From assembly GCF_023284045.1 (NCBI RefSeq), contig NZ_JAKIKQ010000014.1, positions 86,277 to 150,276 on the forward strand: DNA of 64,000 bases, written 5' to 3'. Shown here piece by piece: positions 41,940 through 51,628 of the stretch (position 1 is the stretch's first letter; each line of letters starts with the position of its first letter). The translations under genes and the position numbers were made by a program. The notes beneath the pieces were generated by a model. That model ran no database searches, was not told the DNA's origin, and worked only from the letters and a program-made list of their open reading frames with translations. Source of the stretch: Shewanella kaireitica. Its GTDB lineage: Bacteria > Pseudomonadota > Gammaproteobacteria > Enterobacterales > Shewanellaceae.

Positions 41940-43340
41940 TTAGAAGTTCGCTGATTTTGGTGCTCTTGGGAATGGGATCACGTCACGGATGTTAGACACA
42001 CCAGTTACATAAGAAACTAAACGCTCAAACCCTAGACCAAATCCTGCATGAGGCACTGTACCGTAACGACGAAGATCACGATACCACCAGTAATCTTCTT
42101 GGCTCAGTTCCATCTCAGCAAGGCGAGCATCAAGCACGTCTAAACGTTCTTCACGCTGTGCACCACCGATGATTTCACCAATACCCGGAGCCAAAACATC
42201 CATCGCGGCAACGGTTTTACCATCGTCATTCAAACGCATATAGAATGCTTTGATATCTTTTGGATAGTTCTTAACGACAACGGGTGCTTTGAAGTGCTCT
42301 TCAGCAAGGTAACGTTCGTGCTCAGAGTGAAGATCAATACCCCATTCGACATCGTACTCAAACTTCTTACCACAAGCTTTAAGGATTTCGATAGCGTCAG
42401 TGTAATCAATCTGTGCAAAATCACTGGTTACAAACGCTTCTAAACGATCAATCGCAGTTTTCTCAACACGCTGGGCAAAGAACTCAAGATCATCACGACG
42501 CTCAGCTAATACCGCTCTAAAGCAGTACTTAAGCATATCTTCAGCAAGTTTTGCTGCATCGTCCAAGTCAGCATAAGCCACTTCAGGCTCTACCATCCAG
42601 AATTCTGCAAGGTGGCGACTGGTGTTTGAGTTTTCAGCACGGAATGTCGGACCAAATGTGTAAACCTTAGACAGTGCACATGCATAGGTTTCAGCGTTTA
42701 GCTGACCTGAAACCGTTAAGAAAGATTCTTTACCGAAAAAGTCTTCGCTGTAATCAACGGCGCCTTTGTCATCACGAGGTAGATTTTCTAAATCCAGCGT
42801 TGAAACGCGGAACATCTCACCAGCACCTTCAGTATCTGACGCTGTGATTAGTGGAGTAGACACCCAGATGTAACCCTGTTCATTATAAAAGCGATGAATA
42901 GCCTGTGATAAACAGTTACGAACACGGGCAACAGCACCAATAATATTAGTACGCGGGCGAAGGTGTGCTAATTCGCGTAAGTGCTCAATAGAGTGACGCT
43001 TAGCAGCCATAGGATAAGTGTCGGGATCTTCTACCCAGCCTGCAACCTCAACGTTGGTTACTTGCATTTCGAAGGCTTGGCCTTTACCAGGTGACTCAAC
43101 AACTTCACCGGTCATAATGACAGAACAACCCGCAGTAAGCTTTAACACTTCGTTGTCGTAATTCTCTAAATTATTCGGTACTACGCCCTGAATAGGGTCA
43201 AAGCATGAACCGTCATAAATAGCGAGGAATGATATCCCGGCCTTAGAATCGCGGCGGGATCTAACCCAGCCACGTACTGTGATTTGCGAACCAATCGCAA
43301 AGTCACCTTTAAACACAGAAGCGACAGATGTAATGCTCAT
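41940..43340 (-). CDS. asnS: Asparaginyl-tRNA synthetase
   Basis: A 466-aa class II aminoacyl-tRNA synthetase. An N-terminal OB-fold anticodon-binding domain (ITVRGWVRSRRDSKAGISFL) is followed by the catalytic core with motif 2 (FGPTFRAENSNTSRHLAEFW) and motif 3 (GFGLGFERLVSYVTGVSNIR). GLGFERL and the normal E. coli-like length identify it as AsnRS rather than AspRS. It is monocistronic, with its own terminator. Confidence 0.97.
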   Translation of the reverse strand: MSITSVASVFKGDFAIGSQITVRGWVRSRRDSKAGISFLAIYDGSCFDPIQGVVPNNLENYDNEVLKLTAGCSVIMTGEVVESPGKGQAFEMQVTNVEVAGWVEDPDTYPMAAKRHSIEHLRELAHLRPRTNIIGAVARVRNCLSQAIHRFYNEQGYIWVSTPLITASDTEGAGEMFRVSTLDLENLPRDDKGAVDYSEDFFGKESFLTVSGQLNAETYACALSKVYTFGPTFRAENSNTSRHLAEFWMVEPEVAYADLDDAAKLAEDMLKYCFRAVLAERRDDLEFFAQRVEKTAIDRLEAFVTSDFAQIDYTDAIEILKACGKKFEYDVEWGIDLHSEHERYLAEEHFKAPVVVKNYPKDIKAFYMRLNDDGKTVAAMDVLAPGIGEIIGGAQREERLDVLDARLAEMELSQEDYWWYRDLRRYGTVPHAGFGLGFERLVSYVTGVSNIRDVIPFPRAPKSANF

Positions 43341-43492
43341 TGTTGCTTAGTTCTCCAACGAAACGTTTTAAATATAAAATTTGGTCGTTCATATTACCTT
43401 GATACAAGCTTTTCTCAAGTGGAAAGTAAGGTAAGTTGGTCTGGATCTTGGTATTGTTTTTAAAAATAGGGCTAAAACTACGGATGGTATTG

Positions 43493-43828
43493 ATGAAAAA
43501 GCTGAAAGTGTTCCAATATTTACTGACCACAATGTCGATTGTCGGTTGGTCATTAGCAATATATGCACTGATGTTATTTGATCAAGCAAGACCAGATACT
43601 GCAATTGGTTACCTTCAAAGCAAAGGTGCCGAGGTACGTCTTGAATGGGATCCTGCGCAAACAGTATTACTGGCGGATATAGTTTGGTGGTGTGCTTTGG
43701 TCAGTTTTATCAATTTGGGGTTCAACTATTATATTGCTACCCATAGCCGCCTTGGTTGGTGGATCAATATACCTTTACTATTTTTATGCTCTTTAGCTGC
43801 AGGTCTCTATATACGTTTTGTGGTCTAA
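43493..43828 (+). CDS. Small membrane protein, three or four helices, unknown function
   Basis: A 111-aa protein with hydrophobic segments around residues 7-28, 58-75, 77-85 and 90-110, and a polar loop QSKGAEVRLEWDPAQ between the first and second. I do not recognise a family. The ATG at 43493 is preceded by GGATGG. An in-frame ATG at 43484 and a TTG at 43436 are possible but overlap less likely leader sequence. It is divergent from asnS and convergent with the Nudix gene, with no operon partners. Confidence 0.65.
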   Translation: MKKLKVFQYLLTTMSIVGWSLAIYALMLFDQARPDTAIGYLQSKGAEVRLEWDPAQTVLLADIVWWCALVSFINLGFNYYIATHSRLGWWINIPLLFLCSLAAGLYIRFVV

Positions 43829-43921
43829 AGCGCTCCCAACATTAGCTTTCTTTGTAAGTCACCAAAGGTAGGGGCAGTGTGTAGAGATTTTGGCTATTTA
43901 GAGGAATTGGTTTATGTCGTA

Positions 43922-44524
43922 CTAGAAAAGAGGTTTATCTTGACTAAGGAGTCTGCATAATTGATCTATCATCGCAGCAGTCGCCCCCCAGATGAAATAT
44001 CGACCGTAAGGAATGAAATGCACTGGATACTCTATACCGCCGCGACTAAAATACTGTATATGGCGATTATTGCTGTTGAGCAAGAATGAAAGTGGGATAG
44101 TAAAAAGCTCGTCCACTTCGCCGGGGTCGATAATAGGAGTAAACGGCTGAGAGATAATACTGACAACTGGAGTGATATCAAACCCGGTAAAGGTTTTATG
44201 ATCATGTAATAACCCAATTACTTCGACATGCTCATTAGGTAAACCAATCTCTTCATGAGCTTCCCTTAAAGCAGTAGCTTCAAAGCTCAGATCAAACTTC
44301 TCAACTTTACCTCCTGGAAAACTAATTTGCCCTGGGTGTTGGCGTAGATGACTAGGTCTACGGGTAAGAATGAGTTCAAGCTGATCGTTAAAACTGCTAA
44401 GTGCAATTAGTACTGCCGCTTTACGCAACGGTTGTTTTACTTCAAATGGCAGCGAGGAGGGGAAGTGATGTGCCTTGGGTAAGGAGTGGAGATTAAATCT
44501 GAGCTTAAAATCCACTAAATCCAT
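43922..44524 (-). CDS. nudL: Nudix hydrolase, probable CoA pyrophosphatase
   Basis: A 200-aa protein with a Nudix box GGKVEKFDLSFEATALREAHEEIGL (shown to 25 positions only as GGKVE...REAHEEIGL). The preceding LTRRPSHLRQHPGQISFPGG is the CoA-specific UPF0035 signature. It should split coenzyme A or its derivatives to phosphopantetheine and 3',5'-ADP. AAGGGG precedes the ATG. It starts four bases past the pabB stop, and the same pairing of pabB with this gene is known from other gammaproteobacteria. Confidence 0.92.
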   Translation of the reverse strand: MDLVDFKLRFNLHSLPKAHHFPSSLPFEVKQPLRKAAVLIALSSFNDQLELILTRRPSHLRQHPGQISFPGGKVEKFDLSFEATALREAHEEIGLPNEHVEVIGLLHDHKTFTGFDITPVVSIISQPFTPIIDPGEVDELFTIPLSFLLNSNNRHIQYFSRGGIEYPVHFIPYGRYFIWGATAAMIDQLCRLLSQDKPLF

Positions 44525-44528
44525 TTAC

Positions 44529-46028
44529 TTAAACCCCTTGATTCATATTTGAAAGTACAGGTAGGATTTTACTCACCTTATCAAACGTTTCTTGATATTC
44601 AGCCTCTACTTTAGAATCAGCGACAATCCCGCCACCAGCCCAGCAGTAGATAATATTATTATCTTTATCATTTTGTGCCACTAAGGTTCGTATCGTTATA
44701 CTGGTGTCCATATTTCCATCTTGACTAATGTAACCTATAGAACCACAGTAAAGGCTTCTGCGAGAGGGTTCAAGCTCTTCAATTATTTCCATTGCACGGA
44801 TCTTGGGTGCACCTGTAATCGACCCACCAGGAAAGCACGATCTTAATAGGTCGCTAGCATTTAAAGATGGCTTCAATGTCGCGGTCACAGTGCTTACAAG
44901 GTGATGAACTGCTGGAAAACTTTCGATATCAAAAAGTTTCGGAACAGCGACAGAACCCGCTGTCGCCACTTTACCTATGTCATTTCTAAGTAGATCTACA
45001 ATCATCAGGTTTTCGGCGCGATCTTTCTCTGAACTAGCAAGTTCAAGCGCTAATTGGTTGTCAACGGCAGGATCGATATCTCTTGGCATTGTCCCTTTAA
45101 TGGGCTTTGTTTGAACTTGGGCACCTGTTAACGATATAAATCGCTCAGGCGATATCGATAGTACTGCGTGTTTGGGTAGTCTCATGAAAGCTGAAAAGGG
45201 TGCCGCATTGCTTTGTCTTAATGTTTGGTAAGCTTGCCACTCATCACCTTCATAGTAACTGCTAAATCTTTGAGTGAGGTTGATTTGGTAGCAATCACCG
45301 CTTTGAAGGTATTCTTGTACCTGTGCGAATTTTTGATGATAAAAACTTGCATCAATTTGATTCTTCCATGCAGAGGTTAATTTAAACGGTTCACCAGCCA
45401 AATTAGCTTTATTCGGTGCGTGCTTTTTGCTTGTATCTTTGCCTTGTTGTGCAATTAAGCTATCGAGCTGTTCTTTTACCTTGGTTAACGCCTGTTGGCT
45501 TTGGTAATGGACTAATGACCAGCATTTTTGCTGGTAATCGTACACTAGCGCCCAATCATAAAAGCCAATATTCATCTTTGGTAACGAAATGTCATTAGCC
45601 GCTTTGCTAGGAAGCTTTTCAATGTTACGTGCTAGATCATAACTAAAACTACCCATTGCACCGCCAGAAAAGGGCAGTGAACTCAGTTTAGAAATAGGGA
45701 ATAGCTCAGACAAGGTTTTGTTTAACAGTTCAAATGGATCATCTAAATATTCTTCAATAATGAACAGCCCATTTTCGGTGCCACTCTGTAGGGAAAACAA
45801 TGCTTCTCGATTCGATGAACGTGTGATTTTGCTAGATGTATCACTGCTAGTTAATGTCGTGATTGGTGCTGCACAGATCACATCGTACTTTGCATCAATG
45901 TGATTAGCGTTGGCAGAATCGAGCAAAATCGCCCAAGGGCAGTCGGAAAAAAAGCTGAAAACGGTTTCAGTGGTCAAATTCCAATCAAGACGCATCGAGA
46001 AAACGGATTTAGGCGTCATATTGTTCAT
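44529..46028 (-). CDS. pabB: Aminodeoxychorismate synthase component I
   Basis: A 499-aa chorismate-binding enzyme that forms 4-amino-4-deoxychorismate with PabA for folate synthesis. The C-terminal core shows SGDCYQINLTQRFSS, PIKGTMPRDIDP, AENLMIVDLLRNDIGKV and CFPGGSITGAPKIRAMEIIE. The PIKGT lysine separates PabB from TrpE and isochorismate synthases. AGGG precedes the first ATG by eight bases. It is the first gene of a two-gene operon with the Nudix enzyme. Confidence 0.93.
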   Translation of the reverse strand: MNNMTPKSVFSMRLDWNLTTETVFSFFSDCPWAILLDSANANHIDAKYDVICAAPITTLTSSDTSSKITRSSNREALFSLQSGTENGLFIIEEYLDDPFELLNKTLSELFPISKLSSLPFSGGAMGSFSYDLARNIEKLPSKAANDISLPKMNIGFYDWALVYDYQQKCWSLVHYQSQQALTKVKEQLDSLIAQQGKDTSKKHAPNKANLAGEPFKLTSAWKNQIDASFYHQKFAQVQEYLQSGDCYQINLTQRFSSYYEGDEWQAYQTLRQSNAAPFSAFMRLPKHAVLSISPERFISLTGAQVQTKPIKGTMPRDIDPAVDNQLALELASSEKDRAENLMIVDLLRNDIGKVATAGSVAVPKLFDIESFPAVHHLVSTVTATLKPSLNASDLLRSCFPGGSITGAPKIRAMEIIEELEPSRRSLYCGSIGYISQDGNMDTSITIRTLVAQNDKDNNIIYCWAGGGIVADSKVEAEYQETFDKVSKILPVLSNMNQGV

Positions 46029-46206
46029 CTATTAACCCTATCTAAAATGTGATGTTTAACTCAAAGTCGCGAAAGAGTATCATATTGCTCACACAAGTTA
46101 TAAAAACAAAACACACAAGCCGTTAAGGCTACTGGAGCGTACATCTTGGTTAATGAACAGGATGTATCGGTTATCAAAATAAGTGTCTGTTAAAAAGGAA
46201 GTGTCT

Positions 46207-47727
46207 GTGAGCAAAGTAGTCCCTGTAATCAAGCAAGCCGATTTAATCGAAAGCGTTGCTGATGCCCTGCAATATATCTCCTATTATCACCCAAAAGATT
46301 TCGTTGACTCAATGGCTGATGCCTATGAGCGTGAAGAAAGTGCTGCTGCAAAAGATGCAATTGCACAGATCTTGATCAATTCGCGTATGTCAGCGGAAGG
46401 GAAGCGTCCACTGTGCCAAGACACAGGTATTGTGACCTGTTTTGTTAAGATCGGTATGGCTGTCCAATGGGATAAAACTGATTTAACTGTGCAAGAGATG
46501 GTTGATGAAGGCGTACGCCGCGCATACACCAATCCTGACAACCCACTTAGAGCATCAATAGTTGCAGATCCTGCTGGTGGCCGTAAAAATACCAAAGACA
46601 ACACACCGTCAGTTGTGCATGTTGAAATGGTACCTGGGGACCACGTAGAGGTTGCTATTGCAGCTAAAGGCGGCGGCTCAGAAAATAAATCTAAAATGGT
46701 GATGCTAAACCCATCAGATGATATTGCCGCTTGGGTTGAGAGAACACTGCCTACTATGGGCGCTGGCTGGTGTCCGCCGGGAATGCTTGGAATAGGCATT
46801 GGCGGAACAGCAGAAAAAGCGGCAGTAATGGCAAAAGAGTCATTGATGGACCCTGTTGATATTCACGAGTTACAAGCACGCGGCGCGCAAACAACAGATG
46901 AGAAATTACGTCTAGAGATCTTTGACCGCGCTAATAAGTTAGGTATAGGTGCTCAAGGTCTTGGCGGTGTGACTACCGTACTAGATATTAAAATCAAATC
47001 AGCACCAACACATGCAGCGTCTAAACCAGTAGTGATGATCCCTAACTGCGCCGCGACGCGTCACGTGCATTTTCATTTAGATGGTACAGGTCCTGCTGAC
47101 TTAACGCCGCCATCACTTGAAGACTGGCCTGAGATAACATGGGAAGTGGGAGAAAGTGTTCGCCGTGTGAACTTGGATACTGTGACTCAAGAAGAGATGC
47201 AGCAGTGGAAGAGCGGCGATACTGTGCTACTTAGCGGTAAAATGCTGACTGGTAGAGACGCAGCTCACAAGCGTATTCAAAGCTTAATTGAAAGTGGCGA
47301 GGGGCTACCAGCAGGAGTCGATTTTAAAGGTAAGTTTATTTACTACGTTGGCCCAGTCGATCCTGTTGGCGATGAAGTTGTTGGCCCTGCGGGTCCTACG
47401 ACAGCGACTCGTATGGATAAGTTTACTGATCTCATGCTAGATAAAACTGGCCTTATGGGCATGATTGGTAAAGCTGAGCGTGGTCCTGCAACCGTTGAGT
47501 CTATTAAGAAGCACAAGTCATGTTACTTAATGGCCGTAGGTGGCGCTGCTTATCTTGTGTCTAAGGCGATTAAAAAGTCACGTGTGGTTGCCTTTGAAGA
47601 CCTTGGTATGGAAGCTATCTACGAGTTTGATGTTAAAGATATGCCAGTTACTGTGGCAGTCGATTCAGAAGGCGTCAATGCTCACGATACCGGTCCAGCT
47701 ATTTGGAAAATAAAATTGAATAGCTAA
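46207..47727 (+). CDS. fumA: Class I fumarate hydratase
   Basis: A 506-aa iron-sulfur hydratase of the tricarboxylic acid cycle (fumarate to malate). Conserved blocks: RPLCQDTGIV with the first cluster cysteine, AAKGGGSENKSKM, GAGWCPPGMLGIGIGGTAE, and the C-terminal beta-domain blocks LLSGKMLTGRDAAHKR and YYVGPVDPVGDEVVGPAGPT. The start is the GTG at 46207: AGGA (46196-46199) is seven bases away. A GTG at 46183 would add eight residues that repeat the same GTGTCTGT bases and lacks a Shine-Dalgarno. The fumA symbol is by family (FumA/FumB type); the two cannot be separated here. Confidence 0.92.
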   Translation: MSKVVPVIKQADLIESVADALQYISYYHPKDFVDSMADAYEREESAAAKDAIAQILINSRMSAEGKRPLCQDTGIVTCFVKIGMAVQWDKTDLTVQEMVDEGVRRAYTNPDNPLRASIVADPAGGRKNTKDNTPSVVHVEMVPGDHVEVAIAAKGGGSENKSKMVMLNPSDDIAAWVERTLPTMGAGWCPPGMLGIGIGGTAEKAAVMAKESLMDPVDIHELQARGAQTTDEKLRLEIFDRANKLGIGAQGLGGVTTVLDIKIKSAPTHAASKPVVMIPNCAATRHVHFHLDGTGPADLTPPSLEDWPEITWEVGESVRRVNLDTVTQEEMQQWKSGDTVLLSGKMLTGRDAAHKRIQSLIESGEGLPAGVDFKGKFIYYVGPVDPVGDEVVGPAGPTTATRMDKFTDLMLDKTGLMGMIGKAERGPATVESIKKHKSCYLMAVGGAAYLVSKAIKKSRVVAFEDLGMEAIYEFDVKDMPVTVAVDSEGVNAHDTGPAIWKIKLNS

Positions 47728-47854
47728 CTTAAGGTCACTTTATGATAGCCACTTACTCGTATTCGGGAAGATAAAAGTGGCTGCTGAACTTATCCTTTTA
47801 TGAGTTTCACTTAAACACTCTTAAATTAGACTGCTAAAGTTTAGAAACAAATTG

Positions 47855-47889
47855 AATGGCTTAAACGTATTGCTTAAGCCATTTATTTT
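47855..47889 (+). terminator. Probable terminator after the fumarase gene
   Basis: Stem AATGGCTTAA / TTAAGCCATT (47855-47864 and 47874-47883), 9-nt loop, followed by TTATTTTG. The T-run is imperfect and it lies about 130 bp past the stop. Confidence 0.6.
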
Positions 47890-47975
47890 GGATAGTGTGC
47901 TGTATCGCTTCAGGGATAAAGATACCGATTAGCCTCGGTAAGACTCTTTTTAAACATAAAAATAAGATAACTACC

Positions 47976-50027
47976 ATGAAAAAAACTGCAATCATTCTGG
48001 CGTTAGCGTCAGTGGGCGCTGCATTTAGCGTACAAGCTGCTAGTCCACAGCCTTTCAGTGTTCAACAATTAGTTAAAATCAACAAGCTGCACTCTGCTGT
48101 TCTGTCTAACGACGGCACTAAAGTTGTTTATGCTGTGAAAAATGTTGATGCAGACGGTAAGGGTAGTTCAGACCTTTATATTCAAGACTTAAATACAAAT
48201 GCTGCGACAGCGAAACAAATTACTCAATTTTCAGGGACAGAGCACAGTGTCGCTTTTGGCCCAAATGATAAGAGCATCTACTTTTTAGCTGCTCGCGATG
48301 GTTCTAGTCAGCTATATCAGCTTGCGCTCGACGGTGGTGAAGCAAGACAAGTCACTGACTTCCCCCTTGATGTTGAAGGTTTTAAACTATCTAATGACGG
48401 CACTCAAGCTGTCGTTAATATGCGTGTTTTCCCTGAGTGTAAAGATTTAAACTGCTCGAAAGAGAAGTTTGAAGAAGAGGCGGCTCGTACTTCAACGGGT
48501 AGAGAATATAAAGAATTGATGGTGAGACACTGGGATACCTGGAATGATCATTCAAGAAGCCATCTTTTTGTTGCCAAGTTAAATGGGGAAAAAGTAACGA
48601 CTGCTATCGACGTTACTGCGGGTTTAGACACTGAAACACCACCTAAACCGTTTTCAGGTATGGAAGAAGTGACATTCACACCAGATGGTAAGCATGTTGT
48701 TTATAGCGCTAAAGCCCCGGGTAAAGACCAAGCATGGATCACTAACTATGACTTATGGAAAGTGAGTGTTGATGGCGGTGAGGCAAAGAACCTTACTGAA
48801 TCTAACAAAGCATGGGATGCACATCCAACTTACTCAGCTGATGGGCGTTATTTGGCCTACCTAGCAATGTCAAAACCTGGTTTTGAAGCTGACCGTTACC
48901 GCATAATGTTGCGTGATACAGTAACAGGGCAAGAAAAAGAAGTTGCACCTATGTGGGATCGTAGCCCGCACTCATTGGCATTTGGTAAAGATAACAAAAC
49001 ACTTTACGTGACTGCACAGGATGTTGGACAAGTCTCAATATTTGAAGTGAACACTCAATTTGGTGACGTAAAGACTATCTATAACGAAGGTAGCAACAGT
49101 GTCGTTGGCATTAATGCAGACAAGATAGTGTTTAGTAAAAAATCTCTGGTTGAGCCAGGCGATCTTTACTCTATTAATTTAGATGGTGAAAACCTAAACA
49201 GACTCACTGAGATCAACAAAGACAAGCTCGCTGAGATAAAGTTTGGTGAGTATCAACAGTTTAGTTTTAAAGGATGGAACAACGAAGAGGTTTATGGTTA
49301 CTGGATCAAGCCATCTAACTATAAAGCAGGCGAGAAATACCCGATAGCCTTCTTGGTTCATGGCGGACCGCAGGGATCATTCGGTAACTCATTTAGTAGC
49401 CGTTGGAATGCTCAGCTATGGGCTGGAGCTGGTTATGGCGTAGTGATGATCGATTTCCACGGTTCAACCGGTTATGGCCAAGCATTCACTGATTCAATTA
49501 CTAAAGATTGGGGCGGTAAACCACTTGAAGATCTTCAAAAAGGCCTTGCTGCAGTCACTAAGCAACAAAAATGGCTAGATGGCGATAGGGCTTGTGCATT
49601 AGGCGGTTCATACGGTGGTTACATGATGAACTGGATCCAAGGTAATTGGAATGATGGCTTTAAGTGTTTAGTTAACCATGCTGGTCTATTCGATATGCGT
49701 TCTATGTACTATGTTACTGAAGAGCTTTGGTTCCCTGAGTACGAATTTGGTGGCACATACGCTAAGAACAAAGAGTTGTATGAAAAGTTTAACCCAGTCA
49801 ACTACGTTGATAACTGGCAGACGCCTATGTTGGTCATTCACGGTGAGAAAGATTTCCGTGTTCCTTATGGCCAAGGTCTAGCGGCATTTACTTTTATGCA
49901 GCGTAAAGGGATCCCATCTGAATTACTTGTCTACCCAGATGAGAATCATTGGATCTTAAACCCAGATAACTTAGAGCAATGGTACGACAACGTTCTCGGT
50001 TGGATGGATCGCTGGACTGAGAAGTAA
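47976..50027 (+). CDS. Secreted S9-family prolyl oligopeptidase-like peptidase
   Basis: A 683-aa exported serine peptidase of the dipeptidyl/acyl-aminoacyl peptidase type. The signal peptide ends in SVQA with the start at 47976; an upstream in-frame start at 47895 would bury the signal. A beta-propeller of WD40/TolB-like repeats covers about 30-400 and an alpha/beta hydrolase follows, with S545 in GGSYGGY, D626 in HGEKDFRVP and H658 in PDENHWIL. It probably trims dipeptides from peptides in the periplasm. It is monocistronic, ended by a strong terminator. Confidence 0.92.
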   Translation: MKKTAIILALASVGAAFSVQAASPQPFSVQQLVKINKLHSAVLSNDGTKVVYAVKNVDADGKGSSDLYIQDLNTNAATAKQITQFSGTEHSVAFGPNDKSIYFLAARDGSSQLYQLALDGGEARQVTDFPLDVEGFKLSNDGTQAVVNMRVFPECKDLNCSKEKFEEEAARTSTGREYKELMVRHWDTWNDHSRSHLFVAKLNGEKVTTAIDVTAGLDTETPPKPFSGMEEVTFTPDGKHVVYSAKAPGKDQAWITNYDLWKVSVDGGEAKNLTESNKAWDAHPTYSADGRYLAYLAMSKPGFEADRYRIMLRDTVTGQEKEVAPMWDRSPHSLAFGKDNKTLYVTAQDVGQVSIFEVNTQFGDVKTIYNEGSNSVVGINADKIVFSKKSLVEPGDLYSINLDGENLNRLTEINKDKLAEIKFGEYQQFSFKGWNNEEVYGYWIKPSNYKAGEKYPIAFLVHGGPQGSFGNSFSSRWNAQLWAGAGYGVVMIDFHGSTGYGQAFTDSITKDWGGKPLEDLQKGLAAVTKQQKWLDGDRACALGGSYGGYMMNWIQGNWNDGFKCLVNHAGLFDMRSMYYVTEELWFPEYEFGGTYAKNKELYEKFNPVNYVDNWQTPMLVIHGEKDFRVPYGQGLAAFTFMQRKGIPSELLVYPDENHWILNPDNLEQWYDNVLGWMDRWTEK

Positions 50028-50040
50028 CAGCTAAAACGAG

Positions 50041-50070
50041 AAGCCAGAACATATGTTCTGGCTTTTTTTT
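50041..50070 (+). terminator. Intrinsic terminator of the S9 peptidase gene
   Basis: Stem AAGCCAGAAC / GTTCTGGCTT, ATAT loop, then eight or more T on the plus strand. Confidence 0.93.
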
Positions 50071-50143
50071 GCAATAAAATGCAGATTAATTGGCAACGGA
50101 ATTAGCACAATTTTATCGTTCATTAGGTAATAAAAGGATATTT

Positions 50144-50461
50144 ATGACTACGCTAGCAAATACACCCAAACCACCTTATTACTGTGTAGTGTTTACCTCT
50201 CGTTTATCTAACGACACTGATGGTTATGCAGCCATGGGGGAGCGAATGGAAGCCCTAGCAGCTACCCAACCGGGCTTTCTAGGTATTGAGTCAGCTAGAG
50301 AAGAGTTAGGTATTACTGTCTCTTATTGGCAGTCATTAGATGCGATTAAAGCTTGGAAACAAAATGCAGAACATCTAAATGCTCAAGCGAAGGGCAAAAC
50401 ACGCTGGTACAGTGAATTTGCGTTAAGAATAAGTAAGGTCGAGCGCGACTACTTTATGTAG
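50144..50461 (+). CDS. Antibiotic-biosynthesis-monooxygenase (ABM) domain protein
   Basis: A 105-aa ferredoxin-fold protein. PYYCVVFTSRLSNDTDGYAA, ATQPGFLGIESARE and ITVSYWQSLDAIKAWKQNAE are typical of the ABM/YqjZ-like family. Known members are small monooxygenases or heme-degrading enzymes, but many have no assigned substrate. AAAGGA lies before the ATG at 50144; an in-frame TTG at 50090 has no Shine-Dalgarno and is less likely. Monocistronic. No reaction is assigned. Confidence 0.82.
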   Translation: MTTLANTPKPPYYCVVFTSRLSNDTDGYAAMGERMEALAATQPGFLGIESAREELGITVSYWQSLDAIKAWKQNAEHLNAQAKGKTRWYSEFALRISKVERDYFM

Positions 50462-50541
50462 GCCAAAGAGTGTCATTCAAGCAATGACGTCAGCCACCTT
50501 GGTCTACCCGCTAATTAGTACGTCTGTTAGTTGTATGAATG

Positions 50542-51108
50542 CTAACAATCCTCAGTGTAAGCCGTAACAGAATAACCTCGAGATTTTGTCGGCGCACTAT
50601 AAACCACGTGACAGCGGTACTTGCCATTCTCTATCTCAGTCAATTTATTTTTTGATACCGCAGGCACTATCGCGGTTGCAGAGTTTTCTGTGCGGGCAAT
50701 GGTGATAAAAAATTGTTCATCATTCAAACCAAAAACAGTACGGTAATTGGTATTAACGGTACTTGATGAAGACAACGGAGCAATAGGGGATCCGAAACTC
50801 ACATATAAACGGGTGCCACTGACGTCAATGTAGTACTCACCGACAGGGACATCCCAATTGGGGTTGTTACCACATTGGTAGCTACACCCTTCCAACGTCT
50901 CAATATTAGCTAGGTTACTTTTTGCAAAGGCTAATCTGTTTTGAGTGGTAATCAAAGCAGCAAGCGAGCGCACGTCAGCGGCTTTAGCGTCTGAACTAAT
51001 ACTCAACATTTTAGGCGCTACAACGATAGCTAATATAGCTAATATAATGATGACAATAACTAATTCGATTAGGGTAAATCCTGAAAGAGATTTGCACTTA
51101 AATGACAT
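50542..51108 (-). CDS. Type IV pilin-like prepilin (MSHA/GspH-like)
   Basis: A 188-aa prepilin. Cleavage is expected after G10, leaving FTLIELVIVIIILAILAIVV, with the conserved Glu5. The mature protein continues as a long helix (KAADVRSLAALITTQNRLAF) and a globular domain with cysteine pairs (GCSYQC; GKYRCHV...TEDC). This is the class IVa form, unlike the Flp pilin of the Tad operon, and would be processed by PilD. It stands alone, with no assembly genes nearby, so it may be an orphan minor pilin of the MSHA or type IV system elsewhere. The Shine-Dalgarno is weak. Confidence 0.85.
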   Translation of the reverse strand: MSFKCKSLSGFTLIELVIVIIILAILAIVVAPKMLSISSDAKAADVRSLAALITTQNRLAFAKSNLANIETLEGCSYQCGNNPNWDVPVGEYYIDVSGTRLYVSFGSPIAPLSSSSTVNTNYRTVFGLNDEQFFITIARTENSATAIVPAVSKNKLTEIENGKYRCHVVYSAPTKSRGYSVTAYTEDC

Positions 51109-51628
51109 GCTGTTACTTACTAGGTTTAAGTTGCTCGCAGCCTAACGACTTTGGCTTAATGCAACAAGTTAACCCTGTTACATATTGATACATGACTTTG
51201 GGAAGTGTTAACTTCGTCTCGTTTTATTCGTTAGCAAAAGCTGCAAATTTTAAGCTTGTTAACGGTTCACTTTATTTAATTGTAAGACGCTAGCGATATA
51301 GTAACTATTTGAGTCGCTAAGGTCGCAATAACTCAATCTAAACTGAGAATGAACTAAATTTTTTGATGAATAAATTGAGCTGTTATTTTACTCAGGCATG
51401 GTTGTAGCGGGGCGGTGATTCCTATGTCACTGTTATATTGCGGTATATGGGTGTTAAATGCTGTGAAATATATTGCTCAAAAGCATAGTTATATTATGCA
51501 TTCAATCAATACGACTGGTTTGTTTAAATAAATAAAAAGGCCTGCAAAATAATGCAGGCCTTTTAGAGTTAGCTCACTTTGGGGCTAAGTCCACTTCAAA
51601 AACTTAGCAAATCCAAAGACGACAGAGA
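51109..51628. other. Intergenic region between the lone pilin and aceA
   Basis: 520 bp, A+T-rich, no convincing gene. The pilin promoter should lie at its left end. A nested dyad sits at 51291-51319 (TAGCGA ... TCGCTA around ATAG-TAA-CTAT). The aceA terminator is at 51535-51564. Confidence 0.55.
51535..51564 (-). terminator. Intrinsic terminator of aceA
   Basis: A perfect 12-bp stem AAAAGGCCTGCA / TGCAGGCCTTTT with an AAATAA loop. The minus-strand exit continues into more T. Confidence 0.92.
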
